From assembly GCF_000349845.1 (NCBI RefSeq), contig NC_020829.1, forward strand, positions 930,001 through 994,000: a stretch of DNA of 64,000 nucleotides, given 5' to 3'. This document shows positions 56,621-64,000 of this stretch, piece by piece. Below the pieces are notes generated by a model that was given only the letters and a program-made list of their open reading frames with translations, made no database searches and was not told the origin of the DNA. The DNA is from Pseudomonas sp. ATCC 13867. GTDB taxonomy: Bacteria > Pseudomonadota > Gammaproteobacteria > Pseudomonadales > Pseudomonadaceae. A program made the translations under genes and the position numbers. Positions within the stretch are counted from its first letter, which is position 1; each line of letters begins with the position of its first letter.

Positions 56621-57322
56621 TTGATTGACCGCTTGTGGCCGTTTTCTGCCTGTCGCCTCTTCGGCGAGACTGGTCAAGTCGGATGCAAACGGTGGTCAGC
56701 GGCAATGCAATTGGGCGGTCAAATGCGATGCAATTACGCACTTGGCGGTTGGCAGGTTCGTGAAACTAGTCTGCAGCACCGTAACCGGAAGGTGACTTGG
56801 CTGGACGCTTAGTGCGCCAGTTAAAGCTGGCGGAGGATAGTCGATGAAAGTTCGATACTGGTAAGAAATGGCGAATCAACCAGACCCCGAGTCATGCATG
56901 TTGCACCGTGGGTGAAGCGTTGACAGGGGAAACCGATGGGCCAGCCATTGAGCCGCGTAATCAGGAATCCGGGATGCCGATGCTGTTAAGCGAAGCAGAA
57001 GGCTATACGGAGCATGGCGTTATCCGCCAGTCGAAAGGTTGGCGGTGGACTCATCGCGGTCAACAAAGAGGCGAGCATGCAACTGCAGTACGCCTTCATG
57101 CTGAAACAAATTCTTCCGTTGATCCTGCATGCGCGCGATGAGTCAGCGGAGCTCGAGCTTGAAACGGGAGTGCGGCTTCCGACCGGTCCGAACAACATCG
57201 ACATCCTGGTGATCGGCAGATCGGGGAGGCTTTCGCACCCAAGAGCCGAGGGCGCGTCCGTTGGCTGCATGCGCCTCAGTCATCGGGCCAAATTCTGTCC
57301 TATTTAGCTTTGAACGGAACAC
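56621..57322. other. Junction debris, including a possible group II intron fragment
   Basis: This stretch of 702 bases contains no intact gene. From about 56,760 to 57,070 the sequence has the look of the non-coding domains of a bacterial group II intron (GACCCCGAGTCATGCATG, GTGAAGCGTTGACAGGGG, GTTGGCGGTGGACTCATCGC), without any reverse transcriptase. From 57,077 an ATG with a nearby GAGGCGAG site opens a 77-codon frame (MQLQYAFMLKQILPLILHARDESAELELETGVRLPTGPNNIDILVIG) that resembles the start of a larger protein, cut off just before ginD. Confidence 0.4.
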
Positions 57323-57727
57323 TTATGGAGACAGTTTCTTTTGAAGCTGTGAAACCGGCCGCTCCAACATCGATTGCGTTAGCCCGTGCATATCCGCATT
57401 GGCTTGCCAGATCAAAAAACGGCTATGCATATCTCGAACAGCAGCTAACAGCTTCTGATTGGTCGCTGTCAGTTTCTCAATGTGCTCGTTGGCTGCCTGA
57501 ATATCGCTAATCCAGCCCGGCTTCAGCTTCTGAGCCTTCAATGCCGCCTTGCAATTCTTCATCGCTAAATCCACGGCAGGTAGTTTCATCAGGGACTGGC
57601 GAGCACGACTGATACCCAATTTTTCTTTGCAGGCCTCAACGAGCAAAGGCCAGGTCAGCTTCGGCTCTGACCATTCCTCAATCAGCTTAATGATGCGCTT
57701 CTCATCCTTTGGCGTTAAATGCCCCAT
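57323..57727 (-). CDS. ginD: GinD, small helical accessory protein of GInt
   Basis: This is a 134-residue, charged, all-helical protein. The N-terminal half (PKDEKRIIKLIEEWSEPKLTWPLLVEACKEKLGISRARQSLMKLPAVDLAMKNCKAAL) looks like an HTH-type helical domain. The second half (DIQAANEHIEKLTATNQKLLAAVRDMHSRFLIWQANA) is a likely coiled coil. It is the last gene of the gin operon, 3 bases after ginC. In studied GInts the corresponding gene is needed for integration and excision. Confidence 0.78.
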   Translation of the reverse strand: MGHLTPKDEKRIIKLIEEWSEPKLTWPLLVEACKEKLGISRARQSLMKLPAVDLAMKNCKAALKAQKLKPGWISDIQAANEHIEKLTATNQKLLAAVRDMHSRFLIWQANADMHGLTQSMLERPVSQLQKKLSP

Positions 57728-57729
57728 CG

Positions 57730-59967
57730 TTAACCCTCGATCTCATCCAGCAAAGCCAAGACGTCGTCCAACGATGGTAACGCCTCTTGCGCCTGGTTCT
57801 CTTCAATGAACCTGACTTCGATCAGCCCCGACATTGCAGCGGCGTTCTTGGTCAGCGTCCAACCGTTATCGGCGTTCCACACAATGGCACCGTTTTCGAG
57901 TTCGGGGTTTTCCAGCGTTTGGATGAGCGCCTCGCACTTAAAGAGCTTCTCACCCAGTTTTTTGGCCGACTCCGATGCCCCAAACACGCCCCGAGACTGC
58001 GCATCCAGGGCTTTATCGAGACGACGTTTAAGGTTGTCGCGTTCTTCTCTGAGATTGCCCAGCTTTACGTCATCCCCTTTGACGCAACCGAGCCGCCCGC
58101 AGTCCAAACAGGCACCCATTTTCGGGCAGGGCTCGGATGCGAAGTTGTGCAGGCAAACGCCGATATGGGTTTGATGGATAATGCGGTCCTGCTCGCCCTT
58201 GCGCAGTTCCATCAGATCAGCAAGATTCAGAGGCTGATTGGTTTTGACCTTTTCCATAAGCTGAGCAGCGTTGCTGTGCTTCGTTTTTGGGTGGTAATCC
58301 GCAACCCTCTGGGTGCGGTCCTCGATGGTTTCATGGTTGTAGACCGATCCCATCGTCGTGCGCCCAGAGAAGGCGTCAATCAGGAGCTGCGACAGACCGG
58401 CCTGGTGCATCCGCGTGTTCAATTCGTGCCGAAACGCATGCGTGTTGACCTTGACGCCGGGGTAGCCGAAGCGCTCGAACAGGCTTTTCAATGCCGGGTT
58501 TTTCGAACCGCCTAATTGCCCGGTAAGTCGGCCAGAGTTCGCCGCGATCTCCACGCCAAACCCGAGTGTCGCATGAGCTGTACCTGAGTCTTCAGCTAGT
58601 GCTCCCGTGCGCACGGTGAACAACGCATCACGGTACTTCACCCGAGCCTTGCCCTCTGTGTAGGGCGTGGTGTAGGGAAAATCCTTTGGAAGATACTTCA
58701 TCCGCAACAGCACATTGAGCTTGTGCAGTGTGATCACACACCGGTCGTCAAACTCATAACCCTGGACTCCATGCTTGCCCTTAACATATATGCGCTTACC
58801 TACGCTGGAATCCCACCCGTCACGGATCTCGGCCAAGAGGGTTCGGGCGGCGGGGCTGAGCGCCTTTCGCTTCTCCAAAGATTTCAGTAAATTGTCATTG
58901 AAGCAGGATCGCGCTCCGCCCTCTTTATAGGCGAGTTTCAGCGCGGCACAGGCTTCGGCGAACGTGAGCGGTTCATCAGGCCCCTTGGATGGCAATCCTT
59001 CATGGGGCGGAAACTCATCGGGATGGTCTTCCAGCCAGGCGGCGTAAGCCCGCGCCTCATCGGTGATCGGTTTCAGTAATGTGATGACCCGCTCGACGAC
59101 CGGCTCCATCTCAGGCTTAACGACGGGCTTCAGCATCACCTGGTTTATCTTTTCCGCGTACCAGCGCAGGAACATGCGCCGATTGCCCTGGCTATCCTCT
59201 TTGAATACTAGGCAATCCAATTCAATATCTGCCAGTTCACCCACGCGACTGGGTGCACTCAGCAACAGCGCACAGGCGGATGTCACAACGATATCGAGGG
59301 GGCGGGTCAATTCGTTAGTGAACACTTCCCCGAGGGCTCTGATTGCGTCAGGGCTGGGCAGCTTCTGTTCCCGATCCTGCTTTTGCTGCTTGAGCGTGCC
59401 AGACGGCCTCAGCGTCAGCGGAGAGGTCCACCGGAAATCCGACCTGAGCAGTTTTTTGTTCCGCATCAGGGTGATGATGACCTCAAGTGCCTTACTGAAA
59501 CCGTATGCGGTATTGCCTTTTGTCCAGTGACGATTCATGTGCTCGCACGCTGTATTACAGACAGCGGCTGACACCCGCGTCACATCCCGCGTGCCGGTCA
59601 ACTCGAACAGGGCGGCTTCCAGCCCCTTCAGGGCATTCAGCCAGCCACTTGTCGCCTTTTTCTGCGAGAAAACCTTTCGGTACACAAGTATGGCTTTGGC
59701 AAAATCCGTGAAGGGTGCCTGCATCGCCACTGGGGCAACTGAGGTCGATCCGAGCGCCGAGAAGCTACAGCTTTGGAAGCCATGTAGGTGCCAACTGCCA
59801 TCTTCCCAGCGAATGCTCGCGTGAACTCGATTGGGAATGCCTTTGGGCAGGGTCTGTTTTGCCCATTCGATAAACGCCGCGAGCTGAGCCTCCGCAGCCA
59901 GTTGGCTTCTGGGCTTAAAGTCGACAATGTTGTTGTTCGTTGATTCAGAATGAAAAGCATCGGTCAT
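57730..59967 (-). CDS. ginC: GinC, large tyrosine recombinase of GInt
   Basis: This is a 745-residue recombinase. The catalytic region has Arg in LLLSAPSRVGELADIELD, HAFRH (H-x-x-R) in VKVNTHAFRHELNTRMHQAGLSQLLIDAFSG and the Tyr in TTMGSVYNHETIED. A Cys-rich segment follows (CLHNFASEPCPKMGACLDCGRLGC), probably zinc-binding, then a coiled coil (LGNLREERDNLKRRLDKALDAQ). Its start overlaps the ginB stop (ATGA). Confidence 0.85.
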   Translation of the reverse strand: MTDAFHSESTNNNIVDFKPRSQLAAEAQLAAFIEWAKQTLPKGIPNRVHASIRWEDGSWHLHGFQSCSFSALGSTSVAPVAMQAPFTDFAKAILVYRKVFSQKKATSGWLNALKGLEAALFELTGTRDVTRVSAAVCNTACEHMNRHWTKGNTAYGFSKALEVIITLMRNKKLLRSDFRWTSPLTLRPSGTLKQQKQDREQKLPSPDAIRALGEVFTNELTRPLDIVVTSACALLLSAPSRVGELADIELDCLVFKEDSQGNRRMFLRWYAEKINQVMLKPVVKPEMEPVVERVITLLKPITDEARAYAAWLEDHPDEFPPHEGLPSKGPDEPLTFAEACAALKLAYKEGGARSCFNDNLLKSLEKRKALSPAARTLLAEIRDGWDSSVGKRIYVKGKHGVQGYEFDDRCVITLHKLNVLLRMKYLPKDFPYTTPYTEGKARVKYRDALFTVRTGALAEDSGTAHATLGFGVEIAANSGRLTGQLGGSKNPALKSLFERFGYPGVKVNTHAFRHELNTRMHQAGLSQLLIDAFSGRTTMGSVYNHETIEDRTQRVADYHPKTKHSNAAQLMEKVKTNQPLNLADLMELRKGEQDRIIHQTHIGVCLHNFASEPCPKMGACLDCGRLGCVKGDDVKLGNLREERDNLKRRLDKALDAQSRGVFGASESAKKLGEKLFKCEALIQTLENPELENGAIVWNADNGWTLTKNAAAMSGLIEVRFIEENQAQEALPSLDDVLALLDEIEG

Positions 59968-61550
59968 TCGCTGTTCCTCCCTGACCGTAGCATGGCCTCA
60001 CAATCCAAAATCACCTTACGGCAGGCCAGAATGGCCCGATCCCAGAGCACTCCGGTCGTTTTATCCGTGGCAATGGTTTGCTCCCGACGACGTTCCAATC
60101 GCTCAAGGACCTCGCGATGATTGGCGTGCAGAAGAGGTTGAAATTTTCCGCATGCATAACAGGTGTAAGGCGCATCGAGATGGCAGGTGGCAGTGGCACC
60201 GCAAACTGCCACATCCTCGATTAGTCGATCCGCTCGATCCCCGTTTATCGCAGAGGTGCGATCCGTGACGATGATCCCGGTGAACGCATTCACAACCAAG
60301 GCCATATGGTCGCTCATCTTCGCGTCGATCAACGCCAGCAACTCCGGCGACACGGCGCGGTACTTTCGCACTGTCCGAGTATCGTTGTGCATCAATGCGC
60401 GGGCCATCGTCCATTCATCCAGCCCCGCATTGGAAAGGTCGGTACCTAAGGTGTGTTTGAACCGGTGCCCCCGCGTCACTTTCAGCGGCTGATGGGTGCG
60501 AGGTGAAATCGGAAAGTCCCTCCTTCGCTCGATGCGCTCAAGCCAACATTTGATCGTGCCTGATCCGGCATGAAAGATCGGCTGCGGCGCGTCTTCGAGG
60601 CCTTTTTGAAGGGGGCTGTCGAGTAAAACAGGGGCATTCCGCGCCCCCCAATGTTCTGCTTCATCATCCAGCTTCCGACGAAAGAGGGGCACATTCTCAA
60701 TGGCTGCATTCCAGTCGGCGCCGTCTGGATACGTTTGCCAGAGTTGCGCCAGAACCATTGCCTTGTAGGCCTTCACGGTGTTGTAGAGGTCCTCATCCAG
60801 ACTGAATGTTTCGGCCTTTGCTCGCCAACCCGCCTCGTTGTCTTTTCGCTTTGCCCAATGAAACTTCACCTTGCATCCCTGATCGCTTTTGGTGAAATCA
60901 CCAAAAACCATCATTCGCATCTGAGAGCCACGCTGCCCGTAAATCATCAATATGCGCAGGTAAAGATACTCCTCGAACTCTAACTGCCCGTGACCAAACT
61001 GCTCATGTATCCATTGATGCAGCGCGTCCTGCTCCACCTGCGTCAAAGGACCTTTCTCGGGGTCAAGGCTGAGGATCACATCGTTGCTGGAGCGCTTATT
61101 CCTGGGCAGCGTCTGGTAGGCATTGATCAGGGATTGCGACGGACGCTGTTCGAGGGATTCGCAGTCGTGCCAAAACGCCATGAAAGTGGCAGTGCAACTA
61201 AACTCACCAAGATTGAAGCGCTCTCGCAGATCTATCAGTTGACCCTCGTTGAGCGGGTCAAGCCCGGCCTGAGCAGCCCGCGACAACACACTGGCGAGTT
61301 TAGAAACCGACATCGCTGCCTGATCGGCCATTCGGTACGCCAGGGCGGCGTGCAACCAGGGCTGCCAATCCGGCGAGACGCCGGCAATAGCCGCTTCCCA
61401 GTTGACTGAATGACAAGCCGATTTATCCGGTTTCCACATCGGTTCGGCGGGTGTGAACACGTTCCCACATTTCGCCAGGCGAGGCGTGTTCAGCCATGCA
61501 TCGAGGCTGTCCTTCGTGGGTGCCTGCAGTGCTTCGACGGCGATGCTCAC
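59964..61550 (-). CDS. ginB: GinB, tyrosine recombinase of GInt
   Basis: This is a 528-residue recombinase starting at GTG 61550, which overlaps the ginA stop (GTGA); a longer open frame to 61700 exists but would overlap ginA by 150 bases. The catalytic segments are YLYLRILMIYGQRGSQMRMMVFGDF (Arg), RGHRFKHTLGTDLSNAGLDEWTMARALMHNDTRTVRKYRAV (His box with Lys at the usual H-x-x-R Arg position, and Tyr). A C-terminal Cys/His cluster (CGATATCHLDAPYTCYACGKFQPLLHANH) suggests a zinc finger. Confidence 0.82.
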   Translation of the reverse strand: MSIAVEALQAPTKDSLDAWLNTPRLAKCGNVFTPAEPMWKPDKSACHSVNWEAAIAGVSPDWQPWLHAALAYRMADQAAMSVSKLASVLSRAAQAGLDPLNEGQLIDLRERFNLGEFSCTATFMAFWHDCESLEQRPSQSLINAYQTLPRNKRSSNDVILSLDPEKGPLTQVEQDALHQWIHEQFGHGQLEFEEYLYLRILMIYGQRGSQMRMMVFGDFTKSDQGCKVKFHWAKRKDNEAGWRAKAETFSLDEDLYNTVKAYKAMVLAQLWQTYPDGADWNAAIENVPLFRRKLDDEAEHWGARNAPVLLDSPLQKGLEDAPQPIFHAGSGTIKCWLERIERRRDFPISPRTHQPLKVTRGHRFKHTLGTDLSNAGLDEWTMARALMHNDTRTVRKYRAVSPELLALIDAKMSDHMALVVNAFTGIIVTDRTSAINGDRADRLIEDVAVCGATATCHLDAPYTCYACGKFQPLLHANHREVLERLERRREQTIATDKTTGVLWDRAILACRKVILDCEAMLRSGRNSE

Positions 61551-62812
61551 TCTGAACCTCTTTGTGTCGTGCCGGCCTTCTGACGGCTGAACGTAAATCG
61601 CTCGGCCCGTTTCTGTATCGCTTTGTCTGCCTCTTCCTTCCAGAATTTCGCGCCGTAGTGGCCTGGCATGTTCGAATCGGGACTCCAGCCGAACATCCAT
61701 GTGAGGGTCTTTTGTACTTGCGTGGTGCGATCCTCCGGCGTGAGCACTGCCAGTTCCTCACGCATGCTTTCCAGCATCGTGTAGACCGCGTCATGCCTCA
61801 GAATATGCGGGTGCACATGAGCCAGTTCCGGCGCTATTTCTCGGACCCTGGACAGAACGCCATCCACTGCCTTGATGGTCAGAGGTCCGCCCTCATTTCG
61901 CTTGTGCGCCACCAGCAAAAACGGATGCCTTCTCGCTTGCGATGCGCCGTTACGGGGCTTTCTGTGGCGATATTTCGATTCGTATTCAGTAATTGCGTCA
62001 TACAGGTCATCGGTCATCACCAGCATGCGCTCGTGGGTTTTGAATTGCGGGGCCATGGTTCGTGGATCGAGGCTCTCATCCTCCAGGTTAACCACCGCTA
62101 GTTGACGACTGTGCCAGTGAATATCGCTGGTCTTGATCAGCAGCATCTCGGAACGGCGCAGCCCCATGTCGAGACCCAGCAGCAAAATGATGTAGTTACG
62201 CAGCCTGATGGCTTCATCTGAAAAGGGGTTCTCGGAGCTATCCGGATGCATGATTTCCAGCAATCGAGTTCGCTCCGGGCTGGTAAGCCCTTTCATTTCG
62301 TCCGTTCGCGTTTTTTTCCACGCAGGGCTGGCCGCTTTGATCTTGCGGTTGATGCGCTTCTTCAGGTCGTCAACCGCCTCATATCGTGTTGAGTGATCAC
62401 CCAACTTGTCATAGAGGAAGGCCAGATAGTCGCGTACCGCCTCGATTCGCTGCTGCGCATGGACTTTGCCAACGGATTTGTAGGCAGTCGGATGCAAATG
62501 CATCCCCGCATACTTCATGGCCAAGGTTTCCTTGCTGAACCCCGCGTCCGACACAAACCTAGAAAGCTCACTGTCTGTCAGGTATTGGCTGTGAGGGCGC
62601 TGTTCGAGGTGAGAAATCAAATCAATGGAGGAAAAGGCCAGAAACTCCTCAAACACAGCCAGATGCTCAAGGTACTTCTTGGTCGTTTCGAGGGCTCTGC
62701 CCGAGTGCTCCATGGTGATGTATAGGTTGGGGTAGTAGATCGGGATGTAGTCTTGTACCAGCAGCTTTCTTCGAGCAGCATTCACCACCTGCTCTGTGAC
62801 CTGGAAACCCAT
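61547..62812 (-). CDS. ginA: GinA, tyrosine recombinase of GInt
   Basis: This 421-residue recombinase is the first gene of the operon and lies closest to the right end. It has an N-terminal SAM-like core-binding domain (TTKKYLEHLAVFEEFLAFSSID...) and a catalytic domain with Arg in LLLGLDMGLRRSEMLLIKTSDIHWH, HPHILRHDAVYTML and the Tyr in WSPDSNMPGHYGAKFW. A GAGAGG ribosome site precedes the ATG at 62812. Translational overlaps (GTGA, ATGA) couple ginA, ginB and ginC. Confidence 0.87.
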   Translation of the reverse strand: MGFQVTEQVVNAARRKLLVQDYIPIYYPNLYITMEHSGRALETTKKYLEHLAVFEEFLAFSSIDLISHLEQRPHSQYLTDSELSRFVSDAGFSKETLAMKYAGMHLHPTAYKSVGKVHAQQRIEAVRDYLAFLYDKLGDHSTRYEAVDDLKKRINRKIKAASPAWKKTRTDEMKGLTSPERTRLLEIMHPDSSENPFSDEAIRLRNYIILLLGLDMGLRRSEMLLIKTSDIHWHSRQLAVVNLEDESLDPRTMAPQFKTHERMLVMTDDLYDAITEYESKYRHRKPRNGASQARRHPFLLVAHKRNEGGPLTIKAVDGVLSRVREIAPELAHVHPHILRHDAVYTMLESMREELAVLTPEDRTTQVQKTLTWMFGWSPDSNMPGHYGAKFWKEEADKAIQKRAERFTFSRQKAGTTQRGSE

Positions 62813-62842
62813 GTTGCCCTCTCATAAAACATAACTTTTTTA

Positions 62843-62870
62843 AGTATAGTCATGGGCATCGACTGGTCAG
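62843..62870 (-). promoter_or_regulatory. Candidate promoter of ginABCD
   Basis: On the minus strand CTGACC (62,870-62,865), a 16-base spacer and TATACT (62,848-62,843) precede ginA by about 31 bases. It lies beside the right CGCAAAACCT repeat (62,871-62,880), so recombinase binding there could affect expression. Confidence 0.45.
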
Positions 62871-62880
62871 CGCAAAACCT
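62871..62880. repeat. Right copy of subterminal inverted repeat (CGCAAAACCT)
   Basis: This is the exact inverse of AGGTTTTGCG at 15,290-15,299. It lies about 110 bases from the right junction, between ginA and ettA. Confidence 0.5.
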
Positions 62881-62960
62881 AACGTTTTACTTTCCCGAAT
62901 TTTAGCGCTTGTCGCTACCATTCAAGCACTGAAGAGACAGGACTAAAGGCGAATCAAAGC

Positions 62961-64000
62961 ATGTCCAAAAGTGACAAAACAGGCAAAACAGGCTCTTACG
63001 TCTATACCATGCATCGGGTCGGCAAAGTCGTACCGCCCAAGCGTGAAATCCTCAAGGACATCTCCCTGTCGTTCTTCCCCGGCGCCAAGATCGGCGTGCT
63101 CGGCCTGAACGGCGCGGGTAAATCCACCCTGCTGCGCATCATGGCCGGTGTCGACACCGAGATCGAAGGTGAAGCCCGCCCGATGCCCGGCATCAACGTC
63201 GGTTACCTGCCGCAGGAGCCCAAGCTCGACCCGCAGGCCACGGTGCGCGACATCGTCGAAGAGGCCGTCGGCCAGATCAAGGCCGCCCAGGCGCGCCTGG
63301 ACGAGGTCTATGCCGCCTACGCCGAGCCGGACGCCGACTTCGACGCCCTGGCCGCCGAGCAGGCCAAGCTGGAAGCCATCCTCCAGGCATCCGACGGTCA
63401 CAACCTGGAGCGCCAGCTGGAAGTCGCCGCCGACGCCCTGCGCCTGCCGCCGTGGGACGCGAAGATCGAACACCTCTCCGGTGGCGAAAAGCGCCGCGTG
63501 GCCCTCTGCCGCCTGCTGCTGTCCGCCCCGGACATGCTGCTGCTGGACGAACCGACCAACCACCTGGACGCCGACTCCGTCGCCTGGCTGGAACACTTCC
63601 TCCACGACTTCCCGGGCACCGTGGTAGCGATCACCCACGACCGCTACTTCCTCGACAACGTCGCCGGCTGGATCCTGGAACTCGACCGTGGCCACGGTAT
63701 CCCGTTCGAAGGCAACTACTCCGGCTGGCTGGAATCCAAGGCCAACCGCCTGGCCCAGGAAGCCAAGCAGGAAGCCTCCCACGCCAAGGCCATGAAGGCC
63801 GAACTGGAGTGGGTACGCCAGGGCGCCAAGGGCCGCCAAGCCAAGTCCAAGGCCCGTCTGCAACGCTTCGAGGAACTGCAGTCGCAGGAATTCCAGAAGC
63901 GCAGCGAGACCAACGAGATCTACATCCCGGCCGGTCCGCGTCTGGGCGACAAGGTCATCGAGCTGCACAACGTCTGCAAGGGCTACGGCGACCGCGAGCT
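62961..64000 (+). CDS. ettA: EttA (ABC-F translational throttle) with island-derived N-terminus, partial
   Basis: This ABC-F ATPase binds the ribosomal E site and gates the first peptide bond according to ATP/ADP ratio. The first ABC domain shows Walker A GLNGAGKST, the signature LSGGEKRRVALCRLLL, Walker B MLLLDEPTNHLD and the switch ITHDRYF; the arm insertion (GHNLERQLEVAADAL) and the linker (WVRQGAKGRQAKSKARLQRFEEL) follow. The second domain lies outside the window. The N-terminus MSKSDKTGKTGS replaces the expected MAQ before YVYTMHRVGKVVPPKREIL. A TAAAGGCG ribosome site precedes ATG 62961 and lies inside the island, so expression now depends on island DNA. Confidence 0.9.
   Translation, partial: MSKSDKTGKTGSYVYTMHRVGKVVPPKREILKDISLSFFPGAKIGVLGLNGAGKSTLLRIMAGVDTEIEGEARPMPGINVGYLPQEPKLDPQATVRDIVEEAVGQIKAAQARLDEVYAAYAEPDADFDALAAEQAKLEAILQASDGHNLERQLEVAADALRLPPWDAKIEHLSGGEKRRVALCRLLLSAPDMLLLDEPTNHLDADSVAWLEHFLHDFPGTVVAITHDRYFLDNVAGWILELDRGHGIPFEGNYSGWLESKANRLAQEAKQEASHAKAMKAELEWVRQGAKGRQAKSKARLQRFEELQSQEFQKRSETNEIYIPAGPRLGDKVIELHNVCKGYGDRE
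62976..62993 (+). repeat. Tandem 9-mer at the right junction
   Basis: AAAACAGGC is present twice in tandem (62,976-62,984 and 62,985-62,993), encoding KTG-KTG in the new EttA N-terminus. It ends at the junction with native ettA sequence. Confidence 0.7.
62991..63008 (+). repeat. Right attachment-site repeat of the island
   Basis: GGCTCTTACGTCTATACC is the counterpart of the repeat at 15,253-15,274. From TACGTCTATACC on it is native ettA coding sequence (YVYT). Confidence 0.65.

Noticed and set aside
57323-62812. Interpretation of the recombinase trio as a RIT or Tn554-type element
   Set aside because: RIT elements are about 3 kb without cargo, and Tn554 has two large recombinases plus TnpC. 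The four-gene order, the sizes and the long cargo fit gin islands better, though a homology search would settle it.

Overview
The window is a piece of a high-GC Pseudomonas chromosome. The gene order glyA-morA-ettA, the Pseudomonas-type REP hairpins around the motif GGAGCGAGCTTGCTCGC and the protein sequences point to the P. aeruginosa / P. nitroreducens / P. citronellolis side of the genus. Species assignment is inference.

Region 1 (1-15.25 kb) is ordinary core chromosome: a YpfJ-type metallopeptidase (cut by the window start), a PhzF-family isomerase, alaC, several small envelope proteins (DUF411, DUF4345-like, glycine zipper, DUF1883, DUF4136 lipoprotein), trmA, an NCS2 purine permease, a SecD-P1-like lipoprotein, glyA and the large GGDEF/EAL regulator morA.

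Region 2 (about 15.26-62.99 kb) is one integrated genomic island. Its right end carries four genes, ginA-ginB-ginC-ginD (three tyrosine recombinases plus a small helical protein), the hallmark of GInt islands. The insertion point can be read directly. The native ettA start (ATG GCT CAA, then an in-frame TAG) is left stranded at 15,251. The rest of ettA resumes at about 62,991, fused to a start codon and 12 residues supplied by the island. EttA is therefore separated from its native leader and has a changed N-terminus (MSKSDKTGKTGS-YVYTM instead of the expected MAQ-YVYTM).

The cargo is a mosaic. From 15.6 to 30.5 kb it is a defence block: a decayed hsdR; a small Xre regulator with a coiled-coil wHTH protein and a DEAH helicase; a HEPN/RES-type NAD+-cleaving protein; an AbiE toxin-antitoxin pair; a 1,352-residue HTH plus PD-(D/E)XK-like protein of unknown family; and an OLD nuclease / UvrD-like helicase pair resembling Gabija. 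An IS1182-family element follows. From 33 to 44.6 kb the DNA looks like chromosomal Pseudomonas genes: pbpC-like transpeptidase, copper-binding four-helix protein, DUF1330, nhaA, a betT-like choline carrier, a TAXI TRAP transporter with DUF1850, and a ClC chloride channel, which together suggest ion and osmotic homeostasis. From 44.6 to 52.4 kb there are IS3 and IS1111-type insertion sequences, LysR regulators, a TorF porin, an MBL hydrolase and a PotF-like binding protein. From 52.4 to 56.6 kb there is a catalytic-domain-only tyrosine recombinase and an electrophile-response module (YcaC-type hydrolase, pirin, NemA, LysR). The stretch 56.6-57.3 kb holds debris, then ginDCBA closes the island.

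Region 3 (62.96-64.0 kb) is the re-headed ettA, which runs off the window end.

No tRNA, rRNA or CRISPR array was seen. All family assignments come from reading motifs, not from database searches.
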